Positions 42,811 to 51,956 of a DNA stretch of 64,000 nucleotides are shown in pieces (within the stretch, counting starts at the first letter, position 1; every line of letters begins with the position of its first letter). Source of the DNA: Streptomyces sp. NBC_00457 (lineage in GTDB: Bacteria > Actinomycetota > Actinomycetes > Streptomycetales > Streptomycetaceae); NCBI RefSeq assembly GCF_036014015.1, contig NZ_CP107905.1, positions 682,001-746,000 of the forward strand, read 5' to 3'. The position numbers and the translations under genes were made by a program. The notes beneath the pieces are model-generated. The model was not told where the DNA came from, ran no database searches, and was given only the letters and a program-made list of their open reading frames with translations.

Positions 42811-43455
42811 GTGCCTGTGACCTTCGACGACCTCCTCACCCGCGCCCGCGGTCTCGCCGACGGCCGCCGCCGCGTCCTCGGGATCGCGGGCAGCCCCGGC
42901 GCGGGCAAGACGACGCTCGCCGAGACCCTCGTACGGGAACTGAACGCGTCAGGGGAGCCGTGGGTGGCGCACGTTCCCATGGACGGCTTTCATCTGGCCG
43001 ACGTCGAGTTGGACCGGCTGGGTCTGCGCGAGCGCAAGGGCGCGCCCGACACCTTCGACGCGGCGGGGTACGCGGCGCTGCTGCGGCGGCTGCGGGAGGA
43101 GGTCGACGGCACGGTGTACGCGCCGGGCTTCGAGCGGGTGCTGGAGCAGCCGATCGCGGGCGCGATTCCGGTGCCGCCGACGGCCCGGCTGGTGGTGACC
43201 GAGGGCAACTACCTGTTGCTGGGGACGGGGGCGTGGGCGCGTGTCCGGGCGCAGTTGGACGAGGTGTGGTTCTGCGAGCTGGACGAGGAGGAGCGGATCC
43301 GGCGGCTGGTCGCCCGGCACGAGGAGTTCGGCAAGGGTCACACGGAGGCGGTGGCGTGGGTGCTGGGCACGGACCAGCGCAACGCCGACCTGGTCGCCGC
43401 GACCCGGGACCGCGCCGACCTGATCGTCCCGACGTCCCTCGATGTCGGAGTGTGA
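42811..43455 (+). CDS. P-loop nucleoside/sugar kinase-like protein
   Basis: 214 aa; GTG 42811 (or 42817). Walker A GIAGSPGAGKTTLAETL (about 24-40), a VAHVPMDGFHLADVELDRLGLRERKGAPDTFD block with the substrate Asp and a lid, VVTEGNYLLLG and a C-terminal ARHEEFGKGHTEAVAWVLGTDQRNADLVAAT. This is the uridine kinase/pantothenate kinase-like family often called fructose-transport FrcK/nucleoside kinase. Phosphoryl transfer in the cytosol; the substrate is probably a small sugar or nucleoside. It converges with the glycan operon. Confidence 0.85.
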   Translation: MPVTFDDLLTRARGLADGRRRVLGIAGSPGAGKTTLAETLVRELNASGEPWVAHVPMDGFHLADVELDRLGLRERKGAPDTFDAAGYAALLRRLREEVDGTVYAPGFERVLEQPIAGAIPVPPTARLVVTEGNYLLLGTGAWARVRAQLDEVWFCELDEEERIRRLVARHEEFGKGHTEAVAWVLGTDQRNADLVAATRDRADLIVPTSLDVGV

Positions 43456-43461
43456 TGCGGC

Positions 43462-45318
43462 TCAGCCGCGCAGGGTGAGCCGCGGTTCCCCTCGCTCGTC
43501 GCCGGCCGGTTCCCCGATCACGGCGGTGAAGGCCTCGGTCCGTACCGTCAGCCCCTGCTCCCCGAGCTCGAACTCCGGGGAGAACGGGCCCTCGGCGCCG
43601 TAGCGCACGGCGAAGACGTGCAGGTCACCGGGCACGCCCGGCGCCGGTTCGGCCTCCAGCGCCGTGGACGCGACCAGGTGACGCCAGCCCTCGTCCGGGT
43701 TGCCGTAACCGCGCGGATCGGCGGCCAGGGCGAAGGCCGCCAGCTCCTGGGTCGTCTCCGAGCGGGCGTCGAAGTGGTCCGTGCGCTCCGGCTCCGGGTG
43801 GGTCAGACGGAGTTCGCCCGCCGCCGCCACCTCGCCGGTCGCGACCCTGCGCACACGGTCGCCGTCGTCGGCGGCGTACGGCAGTCCGGCGAGCAGGTAC
43901 GGCGATCCCGGCAGCCGCTCGACGGCCACCGTCATCCACAGCCGCGTGCCGTCGGTGACGTACAGGGACCGGACATGGCGCAGGACGTGGTCGCGGCCGA
44001 CGACCGGCTTGGTGACCAGCTTGGCGGTCAGGCCGTCGGCACGCAGGTCGCGGACGCGGACCTCGCCCATGGGGCGGCAGTGCAGGAAGCCGTCCGTGAC
44101 CGGGCCGAAGCCGTGCTGGCGGTTGACGGCGGCCGGCAGGTAGTAGGTGCCGCCCGCCTCGACCACCGCCGGGGTCATCCGGTCGGCGAAGGCCACCGAG
44201 ACCGTGCCTGAGCGCAGTTGGTGGCGGGCGGCCGCCGTGGCCGGCTCCCGGTGCCAGCGCGTGCCGTCCTGGATCTGCCAGATCAGCATCCACGCGAAGT
44301 GGCCGTCGATCCCGCCGTCCGCCTGCGCCGCGTGCCGGCCCCAGCGGGTGTCGCCCCGGTAGCGGCCGAGGTCGGAGCCGATACGGCGGCTGAAGTAGCG
44401 CAGGCCCAGGACCGATTCGAAGCCGGAGTGCTGTTCGCTGTAGCGGGGGCCGCCGATGTCGAAGCCGCCGGTCGTCAGGCGGGCGTCGATGTAGCGGGCG
44501 AGCGTGTCGCCGTCCTCGGCGAAGATCTCCTCGCCGCTGACCCGGTGGGCCTGGGCGAGGAAGGACAGGGAGATCGGGCCGTAGTTGTTGTCGTAGGCGC
44601 CGCCGTGCTCGGGGGGCAGCAGGGCGCCCCGGTCGCGCACCCGGTGGGCACGAATCTTGTCGGCGTACAGCTCCAGCGCCCGCGCGCGCACCGCCTCGCC
44701 CTGTTCTTCCGGCAGATGACGGGCCAGCATCAGGCCGCCGACCACACAGCCGATCGCCTGGTTGCCCGCCTCCTGCGGGTTGAAGAAGGTCGCCTCGGTC
44801 AGCCAGCGCCAGTAGCCGTGCGCCAACTCGAGCAGCTCGGTGCGCTGTTCGTCGTCGACCAGGCCGTCCGTCGTGTCCAGCAGGTTGACCGTCTGGAGCA
44901 GCGCCCACACCGTGCTGGGCCAGTCCCCGATGGGGTGCGCGCCCGCCGCGAGGGTGTAATGGGCGTACGGCAGACCGGAGTTGCGCACCTTCAGGTTCGG
45001 GTAGCCGGGGTTGTCCTCTACGTACACCCGCTCCCGCAGATGGAAGGCGAGACTGCGACGCACCCCCTCCGGCAGCCGGGGATCCTGCGTGCGCTGCCAG
45101 GCGAACGCCAGCAGCGACGTCACGCCGAGCGAGGTGTCGCCGATGTCGTCGACCGCGTCGGGGTGTTCGAGATTGCCGTCCGGGGTGATGCGGGCCAGGG
45201 CCTGCTCGGTGACGTCGGCGAGGACGGCGTCGTATGCCTCGGGGGTGTCCGGCAGGTCGTGCAACGGGCCGCGCTGGTGCGGGAGATGCATCTGACTGTC
45301 CTCAGCCGTGGGGGTCAT
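43462..45318 (-). CDS. Uncharacterised protein, probable polysaccharide-processing enzyme
   Basis: 618 aa, cytosolic. ATG 45318 overlaps the upstream stop (ATGA). The first 330 residues are helical and (alpha/alpha)-barrel-like (LPYAHYTLAAGAHPIGDWPSTVWALLQTVNLL, GYWRWLTEATFFNPQEAGNQAIGCVVGGLMLARHL, NNYGPISLSFLAQAHRVSGEEIF); the rest is a beta-sandwich (LWMTVAVERLPGSPYLLAGLPYAAD). This two-part layout is that of many heparinase-type lyases and glycosidases, and the preceding gene looks similar, but I cannot see the catalytic residues or name the family. Last gene of the sugar operon. Confidence 0.7.
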   Translation of the reverse strand: MTPTAEDSQMHLPHQRGPLHDLPDTPEAYDAVLADVTEQALARITPDGNLEHPDAVDDIGDTSLGVTSLLAFAWQRTQDPRLPEGVRRSLAFHLRERVYVEDNPGYPNLKVRNSGLPYAHYTLAAGAHPIGDWPSTVWALLQTVNLLDTTDGLVDDEQRTELLELAHGYWRWLTEATFFNPQEAGNQAIGCVVGGLMLARHLPEEQGEAVRARALELYADKIRAHRVRDRGALLPPEHGGAYDNNYGPISLSFLAQAHRVSGEEIFAEDGDTLARYIDARLTTGGFDIGGPRYSEQHSGFESVLGLRYFSRRIGSDLGRYRGDTRWGRHAAQADGGIDGHFAWMLIWQIQDGTRWHREPATAAARHQLRSGTVSVAFADRMTPAVVEAGGTYYLPAAVNRQHGFGPVTDGFLHCRPMGEVRVRDLRADGLTAKLVTKPVVGRDHVLRHVRSLYVTDGTRLWMTVAVERLPGSPYLLAGLPYAADDGDRVRRVATGEVAAAGELRLTHPEPERTDHFDARSETTQELAAFALAADPRGYGNPDEGWRHLVASTALEAEPAPGVPGDLHVFAVRYGAEGPFSPEFELGEQGLTVRTEAFTAVIGEPAGDERGEPRLTLRG

Positions 45319-47033
45319 TCGACAGGTGCGGTCCGGTGGGCGCGCAGGGCGACGGTCAGTGTGTGCGGGCCGAGTCCACCGAGGTAGACACGGTTGCCGG
45401 TCGTCGCGTCGGTGCCGCCCACCACGGTGTAGTCCTGCCCCGGGTCGTACCGCAGTACGTCGCTCCGGTCCGGCCCGGCGAGCGGTTCGCCCGACTCGAC
45501 GCCGGCCTCGACCCGGATCTCGTCGTCGCCGACCCGGTAGGTCATCGGTTCGGTCGTCAGGCACCAGCGTCCGTCGCCGATCGGTACGGCGCCCTCCGGC
45601 ACGCCGCCCGGGCGGAAGGTCAGTTCGAGGGCCCAGGGCACCCGTGGTCCGCTGATGTCGATCCGCAGGTCGGCGCCGTCTTCCCGCAGGTCCACTTCGA
45701 CGCGGGTCGTGTGGGAGACCTCGTCCCGAGGCCGGTCGGGGAAGGCCATCGCGGCCGAGAAGCGTCCCTCGTCCACGAGCCGGTAACCGCCGTCGTCCCG
45801 CCTCTGGTCCGGCGGGAGCGGCTGGTAGTAGGCGGCTGTGAGGGTTTCGGTGAGCCGGTAGTGGTTGTCGGTGAGTTGTTGCATGTCGGCGGCGCGGAAC
45901 GGGCCCAGGTCGAAGAACCCCCGCGAGAGCCGGACCGCGTCCAGGACGGCGTCGCCCGCGAACAGGCGCAGGAAGGTGGGGTTGCAGGCGAGGCCCGAGC
46001 GGATGCGCCGGTGCTCGGGCACGTCGGAGCCGCCGTACACCACCGTGTGTGCGGTGGCCGAGGCGCGTGCGGCGAGGCGTGCGGTGGTGAGGTACCGGTC
46101 GCGCTGAAGGGGCTCCGCAGTCGGGGCCGGCAGGGCGCGGCACAGGTCCGGGGTGAGGAGGGTCTCGGCGAGCAGGTCGGGGTCGTCGATACCGTCGGCG
46201 GCCGCCAGCCGCGCCACCCGGGCGAAGTCGCCCCGGCCGGTCCGGATCGCGAGCAGCCGGTAGTGCGGCAGGTAGGGCGCCAGCGGGAACGGGTGGTTCT
46301 GGTCCTGCCGTCGTGAGTGGACCGTCTCCACCGTGCCGTCCGGCCTGATGAGGTCCAGGGTCGTGGCGAGATTGCGCTCGACGGCGTACAGCAGGTCGGC
46401 GCGGCCGAGCACTTCGGCCAGCAGAAGCAGCGACGGGTTGGACACGTGGGCCGCGTAGTTGGCGCTGCGTTCCGAGTACAGGCCCTCCGCGTCGATGTCG
46501 ATGCCCTCGGCGAGCCACTCCTCGATGCGGTCGAGCAGCCGGTGGTCGGGGAACGACCGGTGCAGGCGGGCCAGCGCCGCGCTCAGCTCCCAGCGGTGGT
46601 TCGGGGTGTGCACTCCGCCGGTCAGGAGACTGCCGGTGGCGGCGTCGGCGATCTCGGCGAGCGCGGCCGTGACCTCGCGCAGTTCGGGCCCGGCGCCGGC
46701 GGCGAGGACGTGCGCGTCGCACACGTCGTTGACGGTGAACGCGGAGTCCGGCGGTGACTGCACGTTGTCGCCGCCCGCGAAGAGGCCCGAGGCCGTCTGC
46801 ACGGCCAGCAGGGCACGGAGGTGGGCGATCATGGCCGCGACGGCCTGTCCGCTGCCGCGCAGTGCCGACTCCGGGGAACGGTACGCCGCGACCAGGGTCT
46901 TCACCCGGCGTGCCAGAGCGCGGTGGGGCACGCCGGAGAGTTCCTCGTCGGGGCCGGCCGCCAGTGGGGCGGCCGTCCGGTCGGCGGCGCGGGCCGCCGA
47001 CCGGACGAACTTGTGGTCGAGCGGGGTGGGCAC
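45315..47033 (-). CDS. Heparinase II/III-like protein
   Basis: 572 aa from the GTG at 47033, two nt after the permease stop, with AAGGA upstream. An (alpha/alpha) toroid-like N-terminal region (TPNHRWELSAALARLHRSFPDHRLLDRIEEWLAEGIDIDAEGLYSERSANYAAHVSNPSLLLLAEVL) includes the N-H-R-W and Y-S-E-R-S-x-N-Y active-site-like segments of heparinase II/III-type enzymes, followed by a beta-sandwich. No signal peptide: it would act on oligosaccharides imported by the ABC transporter encoded just upstream. Uronic-acid-containing substrate is inferred from the family, not shown. Confidence 0.7.
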   Translation of the reverse strand: MPTPLDHKFVRSAARAADRTAAPLAAGPDEELSGVPHRALARRVKTLVAAYRSPESALRGSGQAVAAMIAHLRALLAVQTASGLFAGGDNVQSPPDSAFTVNDVCDAHVLAAGAGPELREVTAALAEIADAATGSLLTGGVHTPNHRWELSAALARLHRSFPDHRLLDRIEEWLAEGIDIDAEGLYSERSANYAAHVSNPSLLLLAEVLGRADLLYAVERNLATTLDLIRPDGTVETVHSRRQDQNHPFPLAPYLPHYRLLAIRTGRGDFARVARLAAADGIDDPDLLAETLLTPDLCRALPAPTAEPLQRDRYLTTARLAARASATAHTVVYGGSDVPEHRRIRSGLACNPTFLRLFAGDAVLDAVRLSRGFFDLGPFRAADMQQLTDNHYRLTETLTAAYYQPLPPDQRRDDGGYRLVDEGRFSAAMAFPDRPRDEVSHTTRVEVDLREDGADLRIDISGPRVPWALELTFRPGGVPEGAVPIGDGRWCLTTEPMTYRVGDDEIRVEAGVESGEPLAGPDRSDVLRYDPGQDYTVVGGTDATTGNRVYLGGLGPHTLTVALRAHRTAPVE

Positions 47034-47035
47034 GA

Positions 47036-47935
47036 TCAGTCCTTCAGTCCGGCGTTGATGTCTGCGTTCATGACGTAACGCTGGAACACCAGGAAGACGA
47101 TGATCAGCGGAACCATGGTGATGACCGAGCCGCCGAGCACCACCGACCAGTTGATGTTCTGCGCGCCGACAAGGCTCTGGATGCCGATCTGCACGGTGAA
47201 CTTGCTGGGGTCGTTGAGCATCAGCAGCGGAAAGATGTAGTCGTTCCATCGCCACTGGAACGACAGGATGGCGAGGGTCAGCATGATGGGCCGGGAGATC
47301 GGCACCATGATCCGCAGGAAGATCGACAGTTCACGCGCCCCGTCGATGCGGGCGGCCTCGAGGAGCTCGTCGGGGACCGTCAGGAAGAACTGGCGGAACA
47401 TGAAGCATCCGGTCGCGGTGAGCAAGGCCGGGACGATGATGCCGGCGAGAGAGTTGTACAGGCCCAGGTCGCGGACCACCAGGAACTGCGGGGCGAGCAT
47501 GACCTCGCCCGGCAGCATCGTCGTGGCGAGGATGCAGACGAAGAACGCCTTGAGCCATTTGTTGTCGTACTTGGCCAGCGCGTACCCCGTGCAGCAGCTG
47601 ACTCCCACCGTGAGGATCGTCGCGACCACACACACGATGGTCGTGTTGATGAAGTACTGGGAGAAGTTGGCGCTGCCCCATGCTGCCTTGTAGCCCGCCA
47701 GGGTGGGGTCGTCCGGAAACAGCGCCAGCGAGGAGAACAGGTCTCCCGCCGGTTTGAAGGAGCTGAGGACGAACCACAGCACGGGAAACCCGTAGAGGGC
47801 CGCCAGGACCCACAGCAGTGTCGTCGCGGGCACCGCGCGCCGAAGCCCACCACTGGCCGCGCCACGGGGCCGCTTCCTGGGAACAGCCCGTGCGGGCTCG
47901 GCATCAACCGGGCGTGGCATGTCTGTGGTTTTCAT
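47036..47935 (-). CDS. Carbohydrate ABC transporter permease (MalG-like)
   Basis: 299 aa, six membrane helices. It has the CUT1 EAA loop EAARIDGARELSIFLRIMVPISRPIM (about 195-225) contacting the ATPase, and FRQFFLTVPDELLEAA before it. ATG overlaps the stop of the first permease gene. Imports an oligosaccharide delivered by the lipoprotein encoded upstream. No ATPase gene is present in the operon; the shared MsiK-type ATPase of Streptomyces would serve. Confidence 0.92.
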   Translation of the reverse strand: MKTTDMPRPVDAEPARAVPRKRPRGAASGGLRRAVPATTLLWVLAALYGFPVLWFVLSSFKPAGDLFSSLALFPDDPTLAGYKAAWGSANFSQYFINTTIVCVVATILTVGVSCCTGYALAKYDNKWLKAFFVCILATTMLPGEVMLAPQFLVVRDLGLYNSLAGIIVPALLTATGCFMFRQFFLTVPDELLEAARIDGARELSIFLRIMVPISRPIMLTLAILSFQWRWNDYIFPLLMLNDPSKFTVQIGIQSLVGAQNINWSVVLGGSVITMVPLIIVFLVFQRYVMNADINAGLKD

Positions 47936-48843
47936 CGGTTCTCCACCCGCCGGTTGACCATCATCTGGATGATCGCGACGACCATCAGGATGAGCATGAG
48001 CACGAACGACGCGGCGCTCGCGTAGCCGATCTGGCCCGACTTGAAGCCGGTCTGGTAGATGTACTGGACAAGCAGGTTGTTCGACGTTCCGGGTCCGCCG
48101 TTGTTGAGGGAGGCGAACAGCGGGTATTCCTTCATCCCGTGGATCGTGTTGAGCAGGATGACGATGAACGAAGTGGGCGCGATGCTCGGCAATGTGATGC
48201 TGATGAACTGGCGCCACGGACCGGCACCGTCGAGCGAGGCCGCCTCGTAGTACGACACCGGTACGTTCTTGATCGCCGCGATGAACAGCAGCATCGAGAA
48301 GCCCGTCCAGGCCCAGGATGCCGCCACCACCACCACGATCAACGACAGGTCCGCGTTCGACTGCCACGGAACGGCACTTCCGCCGAGCTTCTCGATGACC
48401 TCGTTGACCAGTCCGAAATTCTCACCGAACAGCCACCGCCACAGGACACCCACGACGATGGGCGACAGCAGCCACGGGATGAAGAAGAAGACGCGGGCGA
48501 CCGACACGCCCTTGGCGTGCTTGCTCACCAGCACGTTGGCGATCAGCAGCGAGAGCACGAAGTTCAGCGGAACGAAGAGCACGGTGTACAGCAGCGTCCG
48601 GGTCAACGCGCTGTAGAAGATCGAGTCCCCGAACAGGTTCTGGTAGTTGTCCAGTCCGACGAACTGGAACGCCCCGATGCCCGTGTAGTTCGTGAAGGAG
48701 TAGACGAGCCCGATCACCGCCGGCCAGACGAAGAACAGCCCGAAGAGCACCACATTGCCCGCGACGAGGACGAGCGGCGCGACGGTGTACTTGCTGCGTC
48801 TCCTGGGCGGGCTCACGGACATGTCCGGGGCGCGATTTTTCAT
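47932..48843 (-). CDS. Carbohydrate ABC transporter permease (MalF-like)
   Basis: 303 aa from the ATG at 48843 with GGAGTCAGGAAG upstream. Six helices; EAA loop EAASLDGAGPWRQFISITLPSIAP (about 205-228). CUT1 family. It lies between a hairpin (48915-48953) and the second permease with a 4-nt overlap. Together they form the inner-membrane channel of the uptake system. Confidence 0.92.
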   Translation of the reverse strand: MKNRAPDMSVSPPRRRSKYTVAPLVLVAGNVVLFGLFFVWPAVIGLVYSFTNYTGIGAFQFVGLDNYQNLFGDSIFYSALTRTLLYTVLFVPLNFVLSLLIANVLVSKHAKGVSVARVFFFIPWLLSPIVVGVLWRWLFGENFGLVNEVIEKLGGSAVPWQSNADLSLIVVVVAASWAWTGFSMLLFIAAIKNVPVSYYEAASLDGAGPWRQFISITLPSIAPTSFIVILLNTIHGMKEYPLFASLNNGGPGTSNNLLVQYIYQTGFKSGQIGYASAASFVLMLILMVVAIIQMMVNRRVENR

Positions 48844-48914
48844 CTTCCTGACTCCGTGCTGGTGGAATGGGTTCCCTGTGGGCTCACGCCATGAGCCCGG
48901 CATCACATGGGCGA

Positions 48915-48953
48915 CAGGGCCGGGCGGCGGTACGACCACGCCGCCCGGCCCTG
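48915..48953 (-). terminator. 15-bp stem-loop between binding protein and permeases
   Basis: Arms 48915-48929 and 48939-48953 are exact complements, 9-nt loop. It begins five nt past the binding-protein stop. Such intercistronic hairpins reduce read-through so that the binding protein is made in excess over the permeases, or protect its mRNA. Confidence 0.75.
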
Positions 48954-48957
48954 TGGC

Positions 48958-50286
48958 CTACGATCCGCCGCCGAGCTGCTGGTTGTAGCCGGCCACGATG
49001 TTCTCCAGGGCCTTGTCGGCCGACTGCTGGCCGTTGATCGCCTTGCCGAGCTCCACCTTGGTCGGGTCCTCGGTGAGGGTCTTGCCCTTCAGCGCCCAGC
49101 TCGTCTGCGCGGTGTTGAAGTAGCCGGAGACCGGGTCGTAGAGCGGGATCGACTCGTTGTAGAGCTTGAACGCCGCCTGCGCCGCCTCGGACTTGAAGGG
49201 GTACTTCGGGTTCAGACCGCTCTCGACGGGCAGGAACCCGGACGCCTCGCACAGCGCCTGGTAGTGGGCCGGCTCGTACAGCCAGGACAGGAACTTCTCC
49301 GCGGCGGCGGCCGCGTCGCCGTTGTTGTTGAAGCCCACCGTCATGCCGCCGCTGTTGACGTCGCTGGCCTGTACCGGCTGAGCCGGAGTCGGGACGCTCG
49401 CCCACTCGAACTTCGTGATGCTCTCCGCGTAGGCGGCGACCTGCCACACGCCGGACCAGTAGGCGACGACGTCACCGCTCTGGAACATGGCCGACGGGTC
49501 GGCGCCGCTGGTCCACACCGACTTCGGCATGGTCTTGTCGTCGTTCCACCCGACGAAGGTGTTCACGGCCTTCTTGGTCGCCGCGTCCACCGAGAACTTG
49601 CCGGAGTCGTCGGCCTGGACGTACTTCCCACCCATCTCGTACACCATGGCGCGGAGCCGGGACGGCGACTGGTCAAAGGTCAGGGAGTACTTGGCGTTGG
49701 TCTTCTCCCGGACCTCGTCCGCCGCCTTGATGAACTCGGTCCAGGTCCAGGTCTTGTCGGGCGAGGTCGGGTAGTCGACGCCGGCCTTCTCGAAGAGCGA
49801 CTTGTTGATGAACATGCCGGACGCGGTGACGTCCGAGGGGATGGCCAGCACCTTCCCGGACGAGTCCTTGGCGACGAAGTTGCCGTTGATCTTGTTGCTC
49901 TTGTTGTTGGCGATGGAGCCGAGGTCGATCAGCTTGTTCGCCCAGATCGGGTCGATCTTCGGAACCGACGCCACGTCGGGCAGGGAGTTCGCCTGCGCGG
50001 CGCTGCGCAGCTTCGCGTCGTAGCCGTCGTAGGGAACATTGACGAGCTTGACGTCGACGCCGGCTTCCTTCTTGTACTGCGCCACCATCTTCTTCCAGCC
50101 CGCGTCCTGCCCCGGAACCGTGGAGATCCAGAACGTCAGCGACTTGGAGGTTCCGCCCGAGCCGGAGTCCGACCCGCAGGCGGAGAGCAGCAGGGCACCT
50201 GCCGTGGCCACGGCAGCGAGGGGGACCAGGCGGCGTATGCCGCCGCGGCCGAGTCGGCGGGAGCGCCGCGCACCTACATTGGTCAT
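48958..50286 (-). CDS. Sugar-binding lipoprotein of an ABC transporter
   Basis: 442 aa (ATG 50286; AAGGGA upstream). Lipoprotein signal with Arg-rich n-region, hydrophobic core VPLAAVATAGALL and lipobox LLSAC, lipidated C37. The mature chain has the extracellular solute-binding protein family 1 pattern (SLTFWISTVPGQDAGWKKMVAQYKKEAGVDVKLVNVPYDGYDAKLRSAAQANSLPDVASVP; MFINKSLFEKAGVDYP; AYWSGVWQVAAY). Anchored outside the cell and delivers oligosaccharide to the permeases. First gene of a five-gene operon. The upstream region carries AAGCGCTT (50523-50530). Confidence 0.93.
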   Translation of the reverse strand: MTNVGARRSRRLGRGGIRRLVPLAAVATAGALLLSACGSDSGSGGTSKSLTFWISTVPGQDAGWKKMVAQYKKEAGVDVKLVNVPYDGYDAKLRSAAQANSLPDVASVPKIDPIWANKLIDLGSIANNKSNKINGNFVAKDSSGKVLAIPSDVTASGMFINKSLFEKAGVDYPTSPDKTWTWTEFIKAADEVREKTNAKYSLTFDQSPSRLRAMVYEMGGKYVQADDSGKFSVDAATKKAVNTFVGWNDDKTMPKSVWTSGADPSAMFQSGDVVAYWSGVWQVAAYAESITKFEWASVPTPAQPVQASDVNSGGMTVGFNNNGDAAAAAEKFLSWLYEPAHYQALCEASGFLPVESGLNPKYPFKSEAAQAAFKLYNESIPLYDPVSGYFNTAQTSWALKGKTLTEDPTKVELGKAINGQQSADKALENIVAGYNQQLGGGS

Positions 50287-50522
50287 CTTCGATCCCTTTT
50301 TTCGTCGCAGGGGACGGAGCACGGCGCCGACCGAGGCGGCACGGATGCATTTTGCAGGAAACGTCGCTTTCCGGGGGCGCGGCCTCGCCCGGCCGCGTCA
50401 TCCTCACGGGCGAGGTCCCCGGCCGTCATGGCCGTCACCGCACGGGCACGCCCTCGTGCGGTTGCCGTACATCGAGTACCGGCGGGACGCTCGCTCCAAG
50501 CCGGCGTCCCGGCCGACTTAGA

Positions 50523-50538
50523 AAGCGCTTGTCCGGAC
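50523..50538 (-). promoter_or_regulatory. AAGCGCTT/GTCCGGAC palindromes upstream of the sugar operon
   Basis: AAGCGCTT (50523-50530), flanked by TTAGA and GTCC, is the core of LacI-family operators; GTCCGGAC (50531-50538) abuts it. The pair lies about 240 bp upstream of the binding-protein start and just past the ROK gene end. It could control the operon in addition to the ROK repressor. Confidence 0.4.
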
Positions 50539-50562
50539 ATTGGCAGACCGAGCCGGAACCCG

Positions 50563-51705
50563 TCAATCCTTGGCCCCCGCGGCGTCGGTCACGGTTTGGA
50601 CTCCTTGGGCGACCGCGAGCCGGGAAGCACCCACCACGGTGCCGAGATCACCGACCGTGCTGCTCACCACCTCGGTGGGCCAGCTCAGACGCGCCATCTC
50701 GGCCCGCACCCCCGGCAGCAGCTGCGGATCCGCGCCGGTGCTGCCGCCCAGGACGATCAGTCCGGGGTCCAGTACGGCGGTCACGGCGGCGGCCAGCCGG
50801 CCGATGTCGGCGGCGTGGCGGTCCACGACCGTACGGGCCGTGGCACGGCCCTCCTGGGCGAGGGCGAAGAGCTGCTCGGCGGTGCGGGGGCAGGACCCGT
50901 CGGCGTCCGGCCAGGCCTCGGCGGCCCGGCGCAGCAGGGAACGGGCGCCGATGTACTCCTCCAGGGCGTCCTGGTGGGGCTCGCGGCCCTCGTCCCAGGG
51001 GTAGGGCAGCCGGGCGAGCTCACCGGCGGCGCCGTTCGCCCCGCGCAGCACCTGGCCGCCGACAACGATGCCGAGGCCGATACCGACGCCGATCCGCAGA
51101 TAGCCGAAGGTGTTCCGGCCGCGGGCGGCGCCTTCGTGAAGCTCGGCGAGCGCGGCACAGTTGACGTTGTTCTCGAGGTGGACCGGCACGCCCCGGGGCA
51201 GGGCGACGGCCATGGCGTCGAAGAGGGGGCCGGCCTTGGCGGTCGCGGGGCGCTGTCCTACACCCCCCTCCCCCGCCGGGACATCGCCGACGGCGACGAC
51301 GATGGAGCGCAGCGGGGCGCCGTCGGGCAGGGCGAAGACGGCCTCGCGCACGACGTCGGCGGCCTCGTCCCGGGAGCCGGTGGCCTGGGCGAGCAGGGTG
51401 CCGTCCAGGGCGCAGCCGCGTACCCGGGTGAGGGCGGGGCCGAGGTCGACGGCGAGCACCGCACCGGCGGCCGGTCCGAGTCCGTAGACGGCGGCGGAGC
51501 GTCCGGTGGCGCCGGAGGCGGTGCCCGAGTGTGCGGCGAGACGGGCGCTCTCCAGTTCCGCGACGGCGGAGGACACCGTCGGCTTGGACAGGCCCGCCAG
51601 GCTCGCGAGCTGCGGCCGGGTCGCCGTGCCCGCCCGGGCCAGCACGGCGAACACCGCGCTCGCGCTCTCGGTCAGGCGGGGTGGTTCCGCCACGTCGTGT
51701 TCCAC
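50563..51705 (-). CDS. ROK-family transcriptional repressor
   Basis: 380 aa from the GTG at 51705 (GGGAG nearby). N-terminal winged HTH (TESASAVFAVLARAGTATRPQLASLAGLSKPTVSSAVAELESARLA, about 8-55), then an actin-like ROK domain (GAVLAVDLGPALTRVRGCALDG; VHLENNVNCAALAELHEGAARG; IGVGIGLGIVVGGQVLRGANGAAGELARL; LIVLGGSTGADPQLL). The zinc-binding CxCGxxGC motif of ROK kinases and Mlc is absent. Expected to sense a sugar or its phosphate and repress both the ABC operon and the divergent kinase through the inverted repeat at 51802-51829. Confidence 0.9.
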   Translation of the reverse strand: MEHDVAEPPRLTESASAVFAVLARAGTATRPQLASLAGLSKPTVSSAVAELESARLAAHSGTASGATGRSAAVYGLGPAAGAVLAVDLGPALTRVRGCALDGTLLAQATGSRDEAADVVREAVFALPDGAPLRSIVVAVGDVPAGEGGVGQRPATAKAGPLFDAMAVALPRGVPVHLENNVNCAALAELHEGAARGRNTFGYLRIGVGIGLGIVVGGQVLRGANGAAGELARLPYPWDEGREPHQDALEEYIGARSLLRRAAEAWPDADGSCPRTAEQLFALAQEGRATARTVVDRHAADIGRLAAAVTAVLDPGLIVLGGSTGADPQLLPGVRAEMARLSWPTEVVSSTVGDLGTVVGASRLAVAQGVQTVTDAAGAKD

Positions 51706-51801
51706 AGTTCTCCCACGCGAGGTCGAGCGCCGCGCTCCGGGGTCGTACCTCTCCAGGGGATGCGGCGATGGGATGCCATGCGATTTCTCTTGACGCACTG
51801 T

Positions 51802-51829
51802 ACTTCGTTAGTTAACTTCCTAACGAAGT
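51802..51829. promoter_or_regulatory. Perfect inverted repeat between ROK repressor and sugar kinase
   Basis: ACTTCGTTAG (51802-51811) and CTAACGAAGT (51820-51829) are exact complements with an 8-nt TTAACTTC spacer, an AT-rich island in the 251-bp divergent region. The GTTAGTTAACTTCCTAAC core resembles ROK-family operators. Probable binding site of the adjacent repressor. Confidence 0.75.
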
Positions 51830-51956
51830 CACGGTACTCGCCTGCCGTGGTCCGTCAGAGGCCCGTCCCGGGGCTTCCCTAGGTTCTTCAACTGCCCTTC
51901 CTCCCCACACGGTCTCGCCCGCCGTCGCAGCACAATGCAACGACGAAAGAGGATCC

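Noticed and set aside
43462..46722. 1086-codon minus-strand frame extending the 618-aa protein upstream
   Set aside because: The first 468 codons are Arg/Pro-rich and overlap the well-supported 572-aa gene in another frame; ATGA overlap at 45318 gives the real start.
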